The notes: generated by a model not told the origin, from the letters alone. A stretch of DNA of 50,205 bases from Candidatus Poribacteria bacterium (GCA_028820655.1 JAPPIK010000057.1:1-50205), one strand, 5' to 3'; shown: positions 20,207-28,560, counted from the stretch's first letter. Program-made: numbers and translations.

Positions 20207-20222
20207 GCGACCGGGAGGTCGC
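20207..20222. repeat. Small GCGACC/GGTCGC palindrome
   Basis: Perfect 6-bp arms around loop GGGA, followed by tcctaca. It resembles the diverged sequence near 19767-19785 (gcggggagattgctcctgca). A short repeat of the same general class as the other palindromes in this window. Confidence 0.5.
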
Positions 20223-20620
20223 TCCTACAAGTAGCTGGTTAGTCGCAACAATCTTCAAATATCAAATCGAATTACATACAATCTATGCATGTGAATATGA
20301 CTGCAACTGCCTGTACATGAACTTTTCACTTGAAGTGAGTTTTGGGGAATGGAATTGTACTGATAGGTTGTCTTAGGATGACTGCTATGGGCAGACGAGG
20401 ACGGTCACAGAAGATTGTCAAGACACAACCGCGGGATAGAGTATATTTGCCTGAAACCCCTCGTCGCTACGGGTTCACTAGTGGCGGCGTTGCTGCGCAG
20501 TTGGATGTCAGGAGGGGCTGAGATTATCGATTGGAGCGTTGAATATGGACGAATCTCCAGGATAACGTGGTGATTGTCCTTAAAAGGTGTGGAAAGGGGA
20601 GGAACAACCTTCAGAATGGA

Positions 20621-21880
20621 TCAAACGGTTTCTTGAAGTTTGGGGTGGTCGCCAAGCACCTTGATTAACGTGCGCGCGAGTTTTTCAGGGTCATGGCGAA
20701 TCACATTCAGTTGCACTCCATTTTCAATGACGACTGTATCACGAATAATGTCGGCTTCGACAACATGGCCACCCTCAATATTGTCGCGCTCAAAATCGTA
20801 CATAACCTGTACTTTAGAAGTGTCAGCCATCTGTTCCCGAGTTTCATCGGATATTTGAGAGATGTAGTTCGTCAAACTCATGACCAAATCTGTTGGACGA
20901 ACCTTATTGTCCTCAAGCAATGTTAGACCTTCCTCGGCGCGCGATTGAATCCTTGTCAGGAGTTCCGATAGTTCTTTCTGAACATATTTTTTGACTAGCT
21001 CGTCAGGTGCCGGTTGGCTGTTGACAACGACGTAGTCAAGTGAAACATCAGCGTGATCGTATATTGCCTGAACGTGGTCAGTCACTGAATACCCGTCCGT
21101 CTCTCCCGGTTGCGTCATAACATTGCAAATGTAGATTTTCATGGCATCCGATGCCTGAATTGCATCCACAATTCCTTTGACAACGAGATTCGGCATAATG
21201 CTGGTATATAAGCTACCGGGACCAATGATAATTACATCGGCATTTTCTATGGTTTCGATAGCTTCTCGATGGGCGACACATTGATATGTATCCGGTGAAA
21301 CGTGCGGATGGGCTTTACCATTTTCACGCGGCGCCAGGAATACTCGTCGAATCGGTTCACGGTTCCGGCGGTTAGGAATCTGCGATTCTCCGCTAACTAC
21401 CTCACCATCCGCTAGTTCCGCGCAGAGCATTGTGTAATCGAGACTTACCGGAATGATCCTTCCGCGTACCGCGAGGAGTTCGGATGCGGCTTGAATCGCT
21501 TTTGGAAAACTACCTTCACTCAGTTCTGTTAATGCAATCAGGAGCAGATTCCCGACTGTATGGCCGCCCAAGTCGCCATTGCTGGAAAAACGGTATTCAA
21601 ATAATCGTGCGAGCAATTCGTCGGCGTCAGAAAGGGAATAAAGAAGCTTGCGAGTATCTCCGGGCGGCAGTACGTCAAATTCTTCGATGAGTCTACCGGT
21701 ACTGCCGCCGTCATCAAAAACAGAAACAACAGCGGCTAAGTTATTTATGTCAATAATCTCTGACTGATCGCGTTTGGCGCTTGTATACTTCTTAATGCCG
21801 CTTAGCAGAGACGATAGACCAGTTCCGCCGCCGATACAGGCTAGTTTCAACGCATTATTGTCCGTCATGAATTTCTCCAT
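20621..21880 (-). CDS. yvcK: YvcK/CofD-family gluconeogenesis factor
   Basis: 419 aa. The glycine-rich start CIGGGTGLSSLLSGIKKYT, the VSVFDDGGSTGRLIEEF motif, PPGDTRKLLYSL, GGHTVGNLLLIALTEL and ADVIIIGPGSLYTSIMPNLVVKGI are the signatures of the YvcK branch of the CofD/UPF0052 family. In Bacillus subtilis and Mycobacterium the protein binds UDP-sugars and links central metabolism to cell-wall precursor supply. It is the last gene of the minus-strand cluster. The gene for phosphoglucosamine mutase (a UDP-GlcNAc pathway enzyme) ends 46 bases upstream, which fits that role. Two nearby ATGs (21880 and 21868) are possible starts. The C-terminal ~100 residues are less conserved. Confidence 0.92.
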   Translation of the reverse strand: MEKFMTDNNALKLACIGGGTGLSSLLSGIKKYTSAKRDQSEIIDINNLAAVVSVFDDGGSTGRLIEEFDVLPPGDTRKLLYSLSDADELLARLFEYRFSSNGDLGGHTVGNLLLIALTELSEGSFPKAIQAASELLAVRGRIIPVSLDYTMLCAELADGEVVSGESQIPNRRNREPIRRVFLAPRENGKAHPHVSPDTYQCVAHREAIETIENADVIIIGPGSLYTSIMPNLVVKGIVDAIQASDAMKIYICNVMTQPGETDGYSVTDHVQAIYDHADVSLDYVVVNSQPAPDELVKKYVQKELSELLTRIQSRAEEGLTLLEDNKVRPTDLVMSLTNYISQISDETREQMADTSKVQVMYDFERDNIEGGHVVEADIIRDTVVIENGVQLNVIRHDPEKLARTLIKVLGDHPKLQETV

Positions 21881-21926
21881 AGATTATTTATCACCAAAGG
21901 AACTTAGGACGAAATTACGATCTTGT

Positions 21927-23363
21927 TTAACTCTCGATTAGTCCCTTCAAGGTTTCAACTGTTTCATTACAAAGCAATTCGGCATGGTCAGCAGTTGGCG
22001 CCTCACTGAATACTCGAATCACCGGTTCAGTGCCCGACTTTCGAATGTTGACCCAGCTGTCTCCCCAGACGCGTTTCACACCGTCCGTTAAATCGAGAAA
22101 TACTCCCTCGTTTTCAGTTGATTGACTTCCTTTCGCGTAAATCTCCGCAGCGCGTTGCACTACCGCTTCAGAAAGCGACTGCGAATGACTTTCCAACTTT
22201 TTTTGACACATTGTGTAACTCGGTAATGATTTAACCAACGCTGAAACCGTGGTGTTAGATTCAGCGAGTTGGTGAATGATGGCTGCGATAGATGCCAGCC
22301 CGTCGGTCGTATATTGGATTTCAGGGAAAACCACGCCTCCCGTGCCTTCGCCGCCAATGACCGCGTTGGATTCGCGCATTTTCTCAACAACGAAACCTAC
22401 ACCAACCGGAGTACGGTGAACTCGAGATTGATGTCGAGCCGCAATGTCGTCAATCATTAGGCTGGTGGAGACCGTACCAACAACGTCACCACACCTTTTT
22501 TTTAGGATAAAATCGGCAGAAAGCGCAAATGTGTACTCGCTGCTCACGGGAACACCGTCTTCGGACACAATTACGAGCCGGTCCGCGTCACCGTCATGCG
22601 CTAACCCAATGTCTGCACCGTTTGCAAAAACAGCCGTGCAAAGTTGCTCAAGCGCGTCCGGGGTCGGTTCAGCCGAGCGCGGAAAACGGCCATCCGGAAT
22701 ACAGTTAATTTCAACGACTCGGCATCCAAGCTGCCTGAGCAAGTGTGGACTGGCGACACTACCCGCCCCGTTGCCACAATCGATGACGACATTAAGGGCG
22801 CGAGCGCGCAACACGTCAAGGTTTACCCAGTCGCAATCCAGAATCTTTTCAATATGCCGATTGACGGCGCCTTCATAGGTTTCAACCGATCCCTGTTGGT
22901 TCCATTTGGCAAGGTTGCAGTCCATGGATTCGTAGATTTGCATGAACTGCTCTCGCTCAGCTTGATTCAACAGTCGCCCCGATTCAAGTGCAAATTCCAA
23001 GCCATTCCATTCTACGGGGTTGTGGCTTGCGGTGATGACGATGCTGCCACTCGCGTTCAATTCTTTCGCCATGAACAGAATCGTTGGCGTTGGACACAAA
23101 CCTACATCGATTACTCTGCAACCGGTAGAAATAAGCCCGGCTACAACGGCAAGTCGTACCATCTCACCCGACGCTCGCGAATCTCTACCAACTACCACAG
23201 TATTGGGACGTTCGCTGTTGTTCCGTGTGTCCTCACGGTGCCGGCACTTTGCAGTGTTAACCATGGTGCCAAATGCGGTTGCAAACCGTGTCAACATAGC
23301 CGCACTCAGGGATTCACCAACGATGCCACGAATTCCTGACACGCTGGCAATGGGAGTGTCCAT
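21927..23363 (-). CDS. glmM: Phosphoglucosamine mutase / phosphomannomutase family
   Basis: 478 aa alpha-D-phosphohexomutase. All four family signatures are intact: the phosphoserine loop TASHNP (Ser113), the metal loop DGDADR (257-262), the sugar loop GEGTGGVVFPEIQYTTDG and the phosphate site RKSGTEPVIRVFSEA. The start MDTPIASVSGIRGIVGE is typical. GlmM interconverts glucosamine-6-P and glucosamine-1-P on the way to UDP-GlcNAc. The paralogous ManB acts on mannose phosphates, and sequence reading alone cannot separate them fully. It starts 6 bases after the membrane-protein gene ends, so they share an operon. The gene symbol is the most likely one. Confidence 0.9.
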   Translation of the reverse strand: MDTPIASVSGIRGIVGESLSAAMLTRFATAFGTMVNTAKCRHREDTRNNSERPNTVVVGRDSRASGEMVRLAVVAGLISTGCRVIDVGLCPTPTILFMAKELNASGSIVITASHNPVEWNGLEFALESGRLLNQAEREQFMQIYESMDCNLAKWNQQGSVETYEGAVNRHIEKILDCDWVNLDVLRARALNVVIDCGNGAGSVASPHLLRQLGCRVVEINCIPDGRFPRSAEPTPDALEQLCTAVFANGADIGLAHDGDADRLVIVSEDGVPVSSEYTFALSADFILKKRCGDVVGTVSTSLMIDDIAARHQSRVHRTPVGVGFVVEKMRESNAVIGGEGTGGVVFPEIQYTTDGLASIAAIIHQLAESNTTVSALVKSLPSYTMCQKKLESHSQSLSEAVVQRAAEIYAKGSQSTENEGVFLDLTDGVKRVWGDSWVNIRKSGTEPVIRVFSEAPTADHAELLCNETVETLKGLIES

Positions 23364-23368
23364 AGCAT

Positions 23369-24277
23369 TTAAGCCTTGTCACGGTGAAAATCCTTGAAAA
23401 GATTAAGTCTTGACACCATAAAGAAACAGCAAAGCCCAAGCAAGACTTGAAAACCGCATACGGCATACCATTTGGGGTAATAGAACACAGAAGACGGGAG
23501 CGGAGTCAGATTGTACAGGTGCGGCGCTCTGAATATGTCGACATCAAACAACTGGCACACAGCGATTAGTGGATTTATGAGAAGGAACACGGGAACAATC
23601 GAATACTTGCCAGCGATCAATAGCGATCCGAAGAAGCGATTCAATGGCGAAAGAAGAAAAACCCCTCCAATCATCAACAGTGATATGGCGTACGCGAACT
23701 GAACGGCATGAATTTCATGGCGAAAAATCCGCCATCCCAACATACCGATACGTGCACCCGAAAATACAGAAGCGAGAAGCACCAGATAATAGGACAATAA
23801 CTTGACAAGCGACACGCCGCCACTTGATTCTTCAATAAGGACAAAGGCGGGTGTTGTTAGGATTACAAAACAGATAAGCAGGACCTGACTCCTCACTGCG
23901 ACTGCACCAAGTGAACATCGCGGGTTTATACGGCTAAGTACAATAAGATTATCCGGCGAGACGTCACTGAATTTGTTGGCGAGAGCGCGACTTGAAAAGT
24001 AGGGTGAAGCAATCAGGACCAAGAGGAGCTCCGACATCAACGTGGTCCCCAAAGTGTCGGCAAGTTTGGCTTGCGATAGGAGTTGATTAAGCGCCCACAA
24101 GAGAAGACCGAGTACTGCAACGGAAAAGAAGATTCGCCTCGTCGTGCATAGACTCATCGCATGGCCGAATCTGTAGTAATTGTATCGCCCGCCCACTCCG
24201 AGGTGTGTCAATTCAGTCCTCTTCCATATGTTGCTGTAAAGTATCTTGTATTTCCGCGATGATGCGAGCGATTGCAT
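23369..24277 (-). CDS. Polytopic membrane protein (ABC-2 permease-like)
   Basis: Up to 302 aa with about six hydrophobic segments (for example FFSVAVLGLLLWALNQLL, LLICFVILTTPAFVLI, LLSYYLVLLASVFSGA, AYAISLLMIGGVFLL, VPVFLLINPLIAVCQLF, GFQVLLGLCCFFMV). The order and the loop FSDVSPDNLIVLSRINP recall ABC-2-type permease subunits, but no cognate ATPase gene is adjacent. Assignment is tentative. The longest start (24277) overlaps the upstream TPR gene by 65 bases. The ATG at 24160, giving MSLCTTRRIFF just before the first membrane segment, is a plausible alternative. Confidence 0.75.
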   Translation of the reverse strand: MQSLASSRKYKILYSNIWKRTELTHLGVGGRYNYYRFGHAMSLCTTRRIFFSVAVLGLLLWALNQLLSQAKLADTLGTTLMSELLLVLIASPYFSSRALANKFSDVSPDNLIVLSRINPRCSLGAVAVRSQVLLICFVILTTPAFVLIEESSGGVSLVKLLSYYLVLLASVFSGARIGMLGWRIFRHEIHAVQFAYAISLLMIGGVFLLSPLNRFFGSLLIAGKYSIVPVFLLINPLIAVCQLFDVDIFRAPHLYNLTPLPSSVFYYPKWYAVCGFQVLLGLCCFFMVSRLNLFKDFHRDKA

Positions 24278-24878
24278 AGAGATTCGGGTTGATTTCTACA
24301 GCTCGCTGAAACGCATCTAATGCAGCGGTTAGGTCTCCGAGTTTTAGATAGCACTGCCCCATTCCCGCAAATGCGCCAAAATGAAAGGGATTGAGATCAA
24401 TCGTCCTTTTACAATCTTCAACTGATTTGCTCAACTCGTCGTTCATGAAGTATGCAATTGCGCGCTGATTGTACCCTTCTGCATAGTCGGCGGCAATCCG
24501 AATGACCTCCGAGAACACTTGAATCGCCTCGTCGTACCGTTGTTTTTTTATTTGGATTACACCTTGTTGCATCATGTCGTCAACCGATTCATCTTCAGAC
24601 CGAAACCAGATAGACCACAATGCCTGCTCGGCATTGGCACGCGTTCCCGGGTCATCGTGCGTAAGCGCTCCTACCAAAGATGGGATTGCACCTTCGTTAG
24701 CAATCTCACCCAGCGCGTACGCGGCAGCCCTGCATGTAAGCGGTTTCTGATTTTCCAATGAATCTATGAGGGTTTCTTGAGAATAATTCTCCGACAGGAC
24801 ACGCCTCAACGCAGTTTTCCGGTCCGGTTGCTGGTGCATCAACTTAGCAAGTTCGGAGAATCCATTTTGTTCCGGCAT
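24213..24878 (-). CDS. HEAT-repeat plus TPR-repeat protein
   Basis: 221 aa. Residues about 45-95 form HEAT/PBS-lyase-like helical repeats (CRAAAYALGEIANEGAIPSLVGALTHDDPGTRANAEQALWSIW). Residues about 100-215 contain three TPRs (GVIQIKKQRYDEAIQVFSEV, NQRAIAYFMNDELSKSVEDC, MGQCYLKLGDLTAALDAFQRAVEINP). No signal peptide is seen, so it is a cytoplasmic protein-interaction scaffold. It is the first gene of the minus-strand run leading to the membrane protein, glmM and yvcK. A promoter-like pair lies about 90-115 bases upstream. Confidence 0.88.
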   Translation of the reverse strand: MPEQNGFSELAKLMHQQPDRKTALRRVLSENYSQETLIDSLENQKPLTCRAAAYALGEIANEGAIPSLVGALTHDDPGTRANAEQALWSIWFRSEDESVDDMMQQGVIQIKKQRYDEAIQVFSEVIRIAADYAEGYNQRAIAYFMNDELSKSVEDCKRTIDLNPFHFGAFAGMGQCYLKLGDLTAALDAFQRAVEINPNLYAIARIIAEIQDTLQQHMEED

Positions 24879-24965
24879 ACTAATCCTTTTCTGTTCCAGC
24901 TCGACTTCGATTGTCCAACATCAGCTTAACACGTCTCATTTTATCAATCCGAAAATAGTGACCGA

Positions 24966-24994
24966 ATCATAACATACCTTGGCACTCCACTCAA
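24966..24994 (-). promoter_or_regulatory. Sigma70-like promoter for the TPR-glmM-yvcK operon
   Basis: On the minus strand, TTGAGT (24994-24989) and TATGAT (24971-24966) are separated by exactly 17 bases. The predicted transcript would start near 24959 and carry an ~80-base leader before the ATG at 24878. No terminator is visible between the four downstream genes. Confidence 0.5.
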
Positions 24995-25174
24995 GAGAAA
25001 AGCATAAACCGGGTATTCGCACATCAAAGCATCGACGTGCGTAGAGGAATTAGGGAGGACGACACAAATTGGCGCGGAGTGGTTGCGCATTCGCACAAGA
25101 GGTGATGGGTTCACGATGGAGCAAAGTAGCGTGGAGTGACAGACATTCGCTGCATCTGATAGAACCAGATGTGC

Positions 25175-25203
25175 TTGCAGAACCTCTGCTTGTCAGATAT
25201 AAT
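25175..25203 (+). promoter_or_regulatory. Sigma70-like promoter upstream of FemAB-like gene
   Basis: TTGCAG (25175-25180) and a perfect TATAAT (25198-25203) are separated by 17 bases, about 140 bases before the ATG at 25344. The rest of the 24995-25343 gap holds no recognisable gene. A small hairpin, CATCTG/CAGATG, lies at 25153-25171. Confidence 0.5.
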
Positions 25204-25343
25204 GCTCTGAATCAGGCGCGTTTAGGTTTCATGTGAAGAACCGCGTTCGCCTGGCAACTTCCGAATCTGACACGGGAGGCCGATATCCCTCGAGCGGTAT
25301 GTAAGTTACGATTGAATGACTGCCGAAATTGTCTATAGCAAGC

Positions 25344-26384
25344 ATGTATACGATTGAACCCTTGAACTCTCAACACGAGGACTCGTGGGATGAGGTTTTG
25401 GAGAGGTGTCCGGGAAGCAATGCGTTCCATTCAACGGCATGGAGAGTTGCCCTCGACCAAGCGTTTGCTCAACTGTCTCCGATGTACCACGTGATTAAGG
25501 AGAACAACAAATTAATTGGCGGACTTCCAGCATTCGTTTTCCGGCCGATTCCCGGCATCAGGATGTTACATTCAATGCCGTGGAATTTGTATGGCGGTCT
25601 CCAACTCGCCGCCGGTGAGGAGATAGATTTTACGACGTTGCTTGAATTGGCGGAAAACCGCTTTTCAAATGCGGTACGCGATAAGGGGATTTGCGAGACG
25701 GTCATTACACTTTCATGCGATAGAACGGCAGACTACGGAGACAGGCTCGGCGAAATGGGCTATCAGAAACACATGACGCTTTTCACTCATCTTCTCAAGA
25801 TGTCGGAGGATTATGATGAGATATGGAGAGGGTATAACAAGCGTGTTAGGGGTGCGGTGCGGAAGGCGGCAAAGGCAGGCGTGAGCGTTTCTGACGCACA
25901 TTCGAATGCTGATTTGGAAGCGTTTTATGGAATCTATCTCGCGACGATTAGACGCGTAGGCGGCACGCCGAAGCCGAAATCTTTAATTCAATCTCTTTAT
26001 CGAAGCGGTATCGGAAAATTGGCAATCGCAAAGCGGAAGGGCGTGGTCATCGCCGGATTGTTGTATCTCTACTTCAATCGGACGGTAACCCTGTGGTGCG
26101 AAGCATCCGATCCTCGGCATTTGGAATATCGGCCGAACAATGCCATCTTTCACCACATTATTCAGTGGGCTTGCGCACAGGGATATGAGTGGGTAGATTT
26201 TGGCGCCTCCCCGCCCGAAAACCACGGTCTAATCGCTCACAAAGAGCAGTATAGGGCGCATCGGTTTGACTTTTGCAGTTACATGAAGGTTCATTCGCCA
26301 TTGAGAAGAGAGTCGTGGCGGATCGCGGAACCTTCACTTCGAAAATTATATGCGTGGATTCAACACGTCCGCATCGGAGTCTAG
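25344..26384 (+). CDS. FemAB-like / GNAT-fold peptidyl or acyl transferase
   Basis: 346 aa from the ATG at 25344. An in-frame TTG at 25329 adds five residues. Both GNAT-like halves of a FemAB/BioF2-type protein are visible: W...LERCPGSNAFHSTAWRVALDQAF near the N-terminus, and MSEDYDEIWRGYNKRVRGAVRKAAKAGVSV in the middle (the typical KxRxxIRKAxKxGV pattern). The C-terminal half ends WACAQGYEWVDFGASPPENHGLIAHKEQYRA, as in the FemAB-related XrtA/PEP-CTERM-associated group. Family members transfer aminoacyl groups to peptidoglycan precursors or act in exopolysaccharide loci. The exact substrate is unknown. It is a single-gene unit that converges on the lipid kinase gene. Confidence 0.85.
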   Translation: MYTIEPLNSQHEDSWDEVLERCPGSNAFHSTAWRVALDQAFAQLSPMYHVIKENNKLIGGLPAFVFRPIPGIRMLHSMPWNLYGGLQLAAGEEIDFTTLLELAENRFSNAVRDKGICETVITLSCDRTADYGDRLGEMGYQKHMTLFTHLLKMSEDYDEIWRGYNKRVRGAVRKAAKAGVSVSDAHSNADLEAFYGIYLATIRRVGGTPKPKSLIQSLYRSGIGKLAIAKRKGVVIAGLLYLYFNRTVTLWCEASDPRHLEYRPNNAIFHHIIQWACAQGYEWVDFGASPPENHGLIAHKEQYRAHRFDFCSYMKVHSPLRRESWRIAEPSLRKLYAWIQHVRIGV

Positions 26385-26449
26385 TTGTGACAAGCAGAGG
26401 AATTATGCACTTAGACCAGCCACAGATTTCGGGGTTTTAATTCTGCACA

Positions 26450-27367
26450 TTATGCCGAGGGCACTAGTACCGTAAGTCCGCGTTCGACAAGTTGCACCGT
26501 AGCAGGAGTGTACCCTACTTGCTCGCCATCGGCGTAAAGCAGGGTTGGCGGTTCTGTATGAATAGTCAGCGATTTTGTGCGCTGAATGCTGACTGCGGGA
26601 TGGGATGTGTGGCCACCCCAGAACAATTTCACAAGCATACTCAACACCGTCAGTCGAGACACCGGTTCAATAATGCAGACATCAAACAGACCATCGTTGA
26701 TGACAGCGTCAGGAACAATTTTGAATCCGCCTCCATAGCGAGGCGTGATCCCCGTTGCAGCCAAGAGAATATCCCCTTCATACACGCCGAAATCGCCTTC
26801 GATTCGCGCAGCAGGGGTGTTGTAAGAGAAAAGCGTGGCAATTGCCGCGTACACGTAGGTTGCGGTACCAGAGAAGGGAACATTCGACTCGGAAGCACGA
26901 CGGCTCACTTCGGCGTCGTACCCGCACGTGACTATCGTATCAAAATAAAAATCTCCAATCCTACCGACGTCAACTTGATAAGGTCTGCCACTTAATAGCA
27001 CTTGAATGGCTCGATCCGTTTTTTTTGGAATTCCGAGCGCTCTAGCAAAGTCGTTGCCCCTTCCACACGGAATGAGTCCCAGTAATACTTCCGACCTCGC
27101 CGCAATTGCATTGACAACTTCATGAACCGTCCCGTCGCCACCACATGCAATCAGCCACCGACATCCGTTCCGGATGGCTTCTTGTGCCAAGCGGCGGGCA
27201 TCTCCTCGCCGGGTTGTCAGCGTAATTCTACCGCTTCGCCCGCTGGAAGTGAGACGCTCGAGAGCTTTCTCGGCAATTATTTTACCATTGCCTTTTCCAG
27301 AAATCGGATTTGCGATAAGCAGAAAGTCTTCGGAGATCGGAGTTTCAATCCTGTTTTCCATGATCAT
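26450..27367 (-). CDS. Diacylglycerol kinase family lipid kinase (YegS/DgkB type)
   Basis: 305 aa. The NAD/DAG-kinase superfamily nucleotide site is intact: LLIANPISGKGNG near residue 16, the catalytic loop CGGDGTVHEVVNAI (GGDGT at 76-80) and LGLIPCGRGNDFARALGIP. The beta-sandwich C-terminal domain follows (PYQVDVGRIGDFYFDTIVTCGYDAEVS, FKIVPDAVINDGLFDVCII, YADGEQV). It phosphorylates diacylglycerol or related lipids with ATP at the membrane. The gene could also encode a long-chain-base kinase-like paralogue. It is transcribed away from the selenoprotein gene. Confidence 0.92.
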   Translation of the reverse strand: MIMENRIETPISEDFLLIANPISGKGNGKIIAEKALERLTSSGRSGRITLTTRRGDARRLAQEAIRNGCRWLIACGGDGTVHEVVNAIAARSEVLLGLIPCGRGNDFARALGIPKKTDRAIQVLLSGRPYQVDVGRIGDFYFDTIVTCGYDAEVSRRASESNVPFSGTATYVYAAIATLFSYNTPAARIEGDFGVYEGDILLAATGITPRYGGGFKIVPDAVINDGLFDVCIIEPVSRLTVLSMLVKLFWGGHTSHPAVSIQRTKSLTIHTEPPTLLYADGEQVGYTPATVQLVERGLTVLVPSA

Positions 27368-27489
27368 GTTGGTGTGGTTGGTGATCGAGGTATGGTACTT
27401 GGTAAGTGGTGGGCTGTGACGGTCCAGAAAAGATGATATCAGACTTCTTTCAAGGGGTCAATCTGAATCGTTGTGTCAGCACTTGATTC

Positions 27490-27518
27490 TTGACAGGTAG
27501 GCATCGCACACGTATAAT
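27490..27518 (+). promoter_or_regulatory. Consensus sigma70-type promoter of the selenoperoxiredoxin gene
   Basis: Perfect TTGACA (27490-27495) and perfect TATAAT (27513-27518) are separated by 17 bases. Transcription would begin near 27525, which leaves the ATGs at 27559 and 27646 as possible starts and rules out an in-frame TTG at 27490. This is the best promoter in the window. Confidence 0.75.
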
Positions 27519-27558
27519 TCGGCGAGGTCTAAAGCGAGAGTTTTCAAGGGTACAGATT

Positions 27559-28560
27559 ATGCATAATAGTTTAACAGGCGCAGTTTTCCTAACTTTAGCA
27601 ACATTCGTGGCATTTATTGTGCAGTCACATTCGGAGGGGGAATCTATGGAGGAATACAAATCACTGCAGGTTGGCATGGTAGCGCCAAGTTTTACCCTAA
27701 TGGATGGCGATGGGGTTGAACGCAATCTGTCCGACTTTCTAGGGCAAAAGAACGTCGTTTTAGCGTTTTATCCGAAGGATTTTACCGGCGGCTGAACGAC
27801 GGAGTTGCGTTCGCTCCGGGATGAGCTGAGTAACATTGAAGCCACTGACAGTGTGGTGTTTGGCATTAGTGTAGATGACGTGCAGTCGCACAAGAGATTC
27901 CAGGAGGTTGAGAAGTTTGGCTTTTCCTTACTTGCAGACACGGAATTTGCGGTCAGCAAAATTTATAGTGGGATAATGGAACGGTTCAACGCTTCGAATC
28001 GCGTAACGTTTGTTATCGACAAAGCCGGATATATCAGAGTCATCGATGAGGAGGTTGACGTTGCGAATCATGGTGCCGACGTGGTTAAGTTCATCAATAA
28101 CAGAGTAACTGGCGAACTGGAGGTCGGACAACCCGCACCGGACTTTATTGCTACCGACCAAGATGGCGAAACATATCAGCTCAGTCAGTTCAAAGGGAAG
28201 AAGAGTGTTGTTTTGGCGTTTTATCCCAAGGATTTTACGGGCGGCTGAACGGCAGAAGTTTGCTCACTCCGGGATGAGTCGAGCGTATTTGCCCTCCATG
28301 ATGCGCAGATTTTCGGAATCAGTGTCCAAGACGCCGAGTCGCATAAGAGATTCGTACAGGAGCATAGCCTGAATTTTCCACTGCTTGTAGACAGCGGGCG
28401 CAACCTTAGCTTGCTTTTCGGCGCTGCCGATGCTCCAAGCGACATGAGCAAGCGCATTACCATCATTGTTGACAAAGCGGGGAAGATTTCCAAGATTGAC
28501 ACCAACGTCAATGCAAGAACTCACGGCAAAGATCTCGTTGATTTCTTCAAGGGAATGTAG
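27559..28560 (+). CDS. Tandem two-domain peroxiredoxin with two in-frame UGA (selenocysteine) codons
   Basis: Read through two TGA codons (27793-27795 and 28246-28248), one frame gives 333 aa made of two AhpC/TSA (BCP/PrxQ-like) domains. Each domain has V/G-x-x-APDF or [19 protein letters not shown] and a downstream SLRDE. The UGA sits exactly where peroxiredoxins have the peroxidatic Cys (T-x-x-C). Domain 2 keeps a Cys five residues later (U-T-A-E-V-C), the PrxQ resolving position, while domain 1 has Arg there (U-T-T-E-L-R). From the ATG at 27559 the first ~25 residues form a signal peptide or membrane anchor. The ATG at 27646, preceded by ggaggggg, would give a cytoplasmic form with Sec at 50 and 201. 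Role: peroxide reduction with thioredoxin-like donors. A pseudogene with two identically placed stops is much less likely. Confidence 0.88.
27809..27831 (+). promoter_or_regulatory. Putative bacterial SECIS hairpin 1
   Basis: Arms GTTCGCTC (27809-27816) and GAGCtGAGT (27823-27831, one bulged base) close the 6-base loop CGGGAT (27817-27822). The loop begins 22 bases after the first UGA and has G at its second position. Both features lie within the known range for bacterial SECIS elements. Two of the outer pairs are G-U wobbles. Confidence 0.7.
28262..28284 (+). promoter_or_regulatory. Putative bacterial SECIS hairpin 2
   Basis: Arms GCTCACTC (28262-28269) and GAGTcGAGC (28276-28284, one bulged base) close the loop CGGGAT (28270-28275). 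All eight pairs are Watson-Crick. Loop sequence, bulge position and distance to the UGA (22 bases) are identical to hairpin 1. One inner pair changes from G-C to A-U by a compensatory double change. Confidence 0.75.

Larger units (their letters stand above)
18974..20620. other. 1.65-kb gene-poor, repeat-rich region
   Basis: No convincing gene. It holds the paired GCCCC-TCT-GGGGC hairpins at 19141-19227, a loosely repeated 32-bp sequence at 19699, 19861 and 19952, a related hairpin near 19790-19815, and a GCGACC/GGTCGC palindrome at 20207-20222. A 47-codon frame with ATG at 20378 and stop at 20519-20521 (RGRSQKIVKTQPRDRVYLP...) is basic and may be a gene remnant, but I cannot assign it. The region looks like accumulated small repeats and decayed sequence. 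Confidence 0.55.

Noticed and set aside
20378-20521. 47-codon basic open frame
   Set aside because: Could be a remnant of a longer gene, but it is too short and unassigned to report as a gene.
25153-25171. CATCTG/CAGATG hairpin as terminator
   Set aside because: Only 6 bp, no following T-run; more likely incidental to the nearby promoter.
27490-27558. TTG at 27490 as start of the peroxiredoxin
   Set aside because: It lies in the -35 element of a perfect promoter, so it is not transcribed from it.
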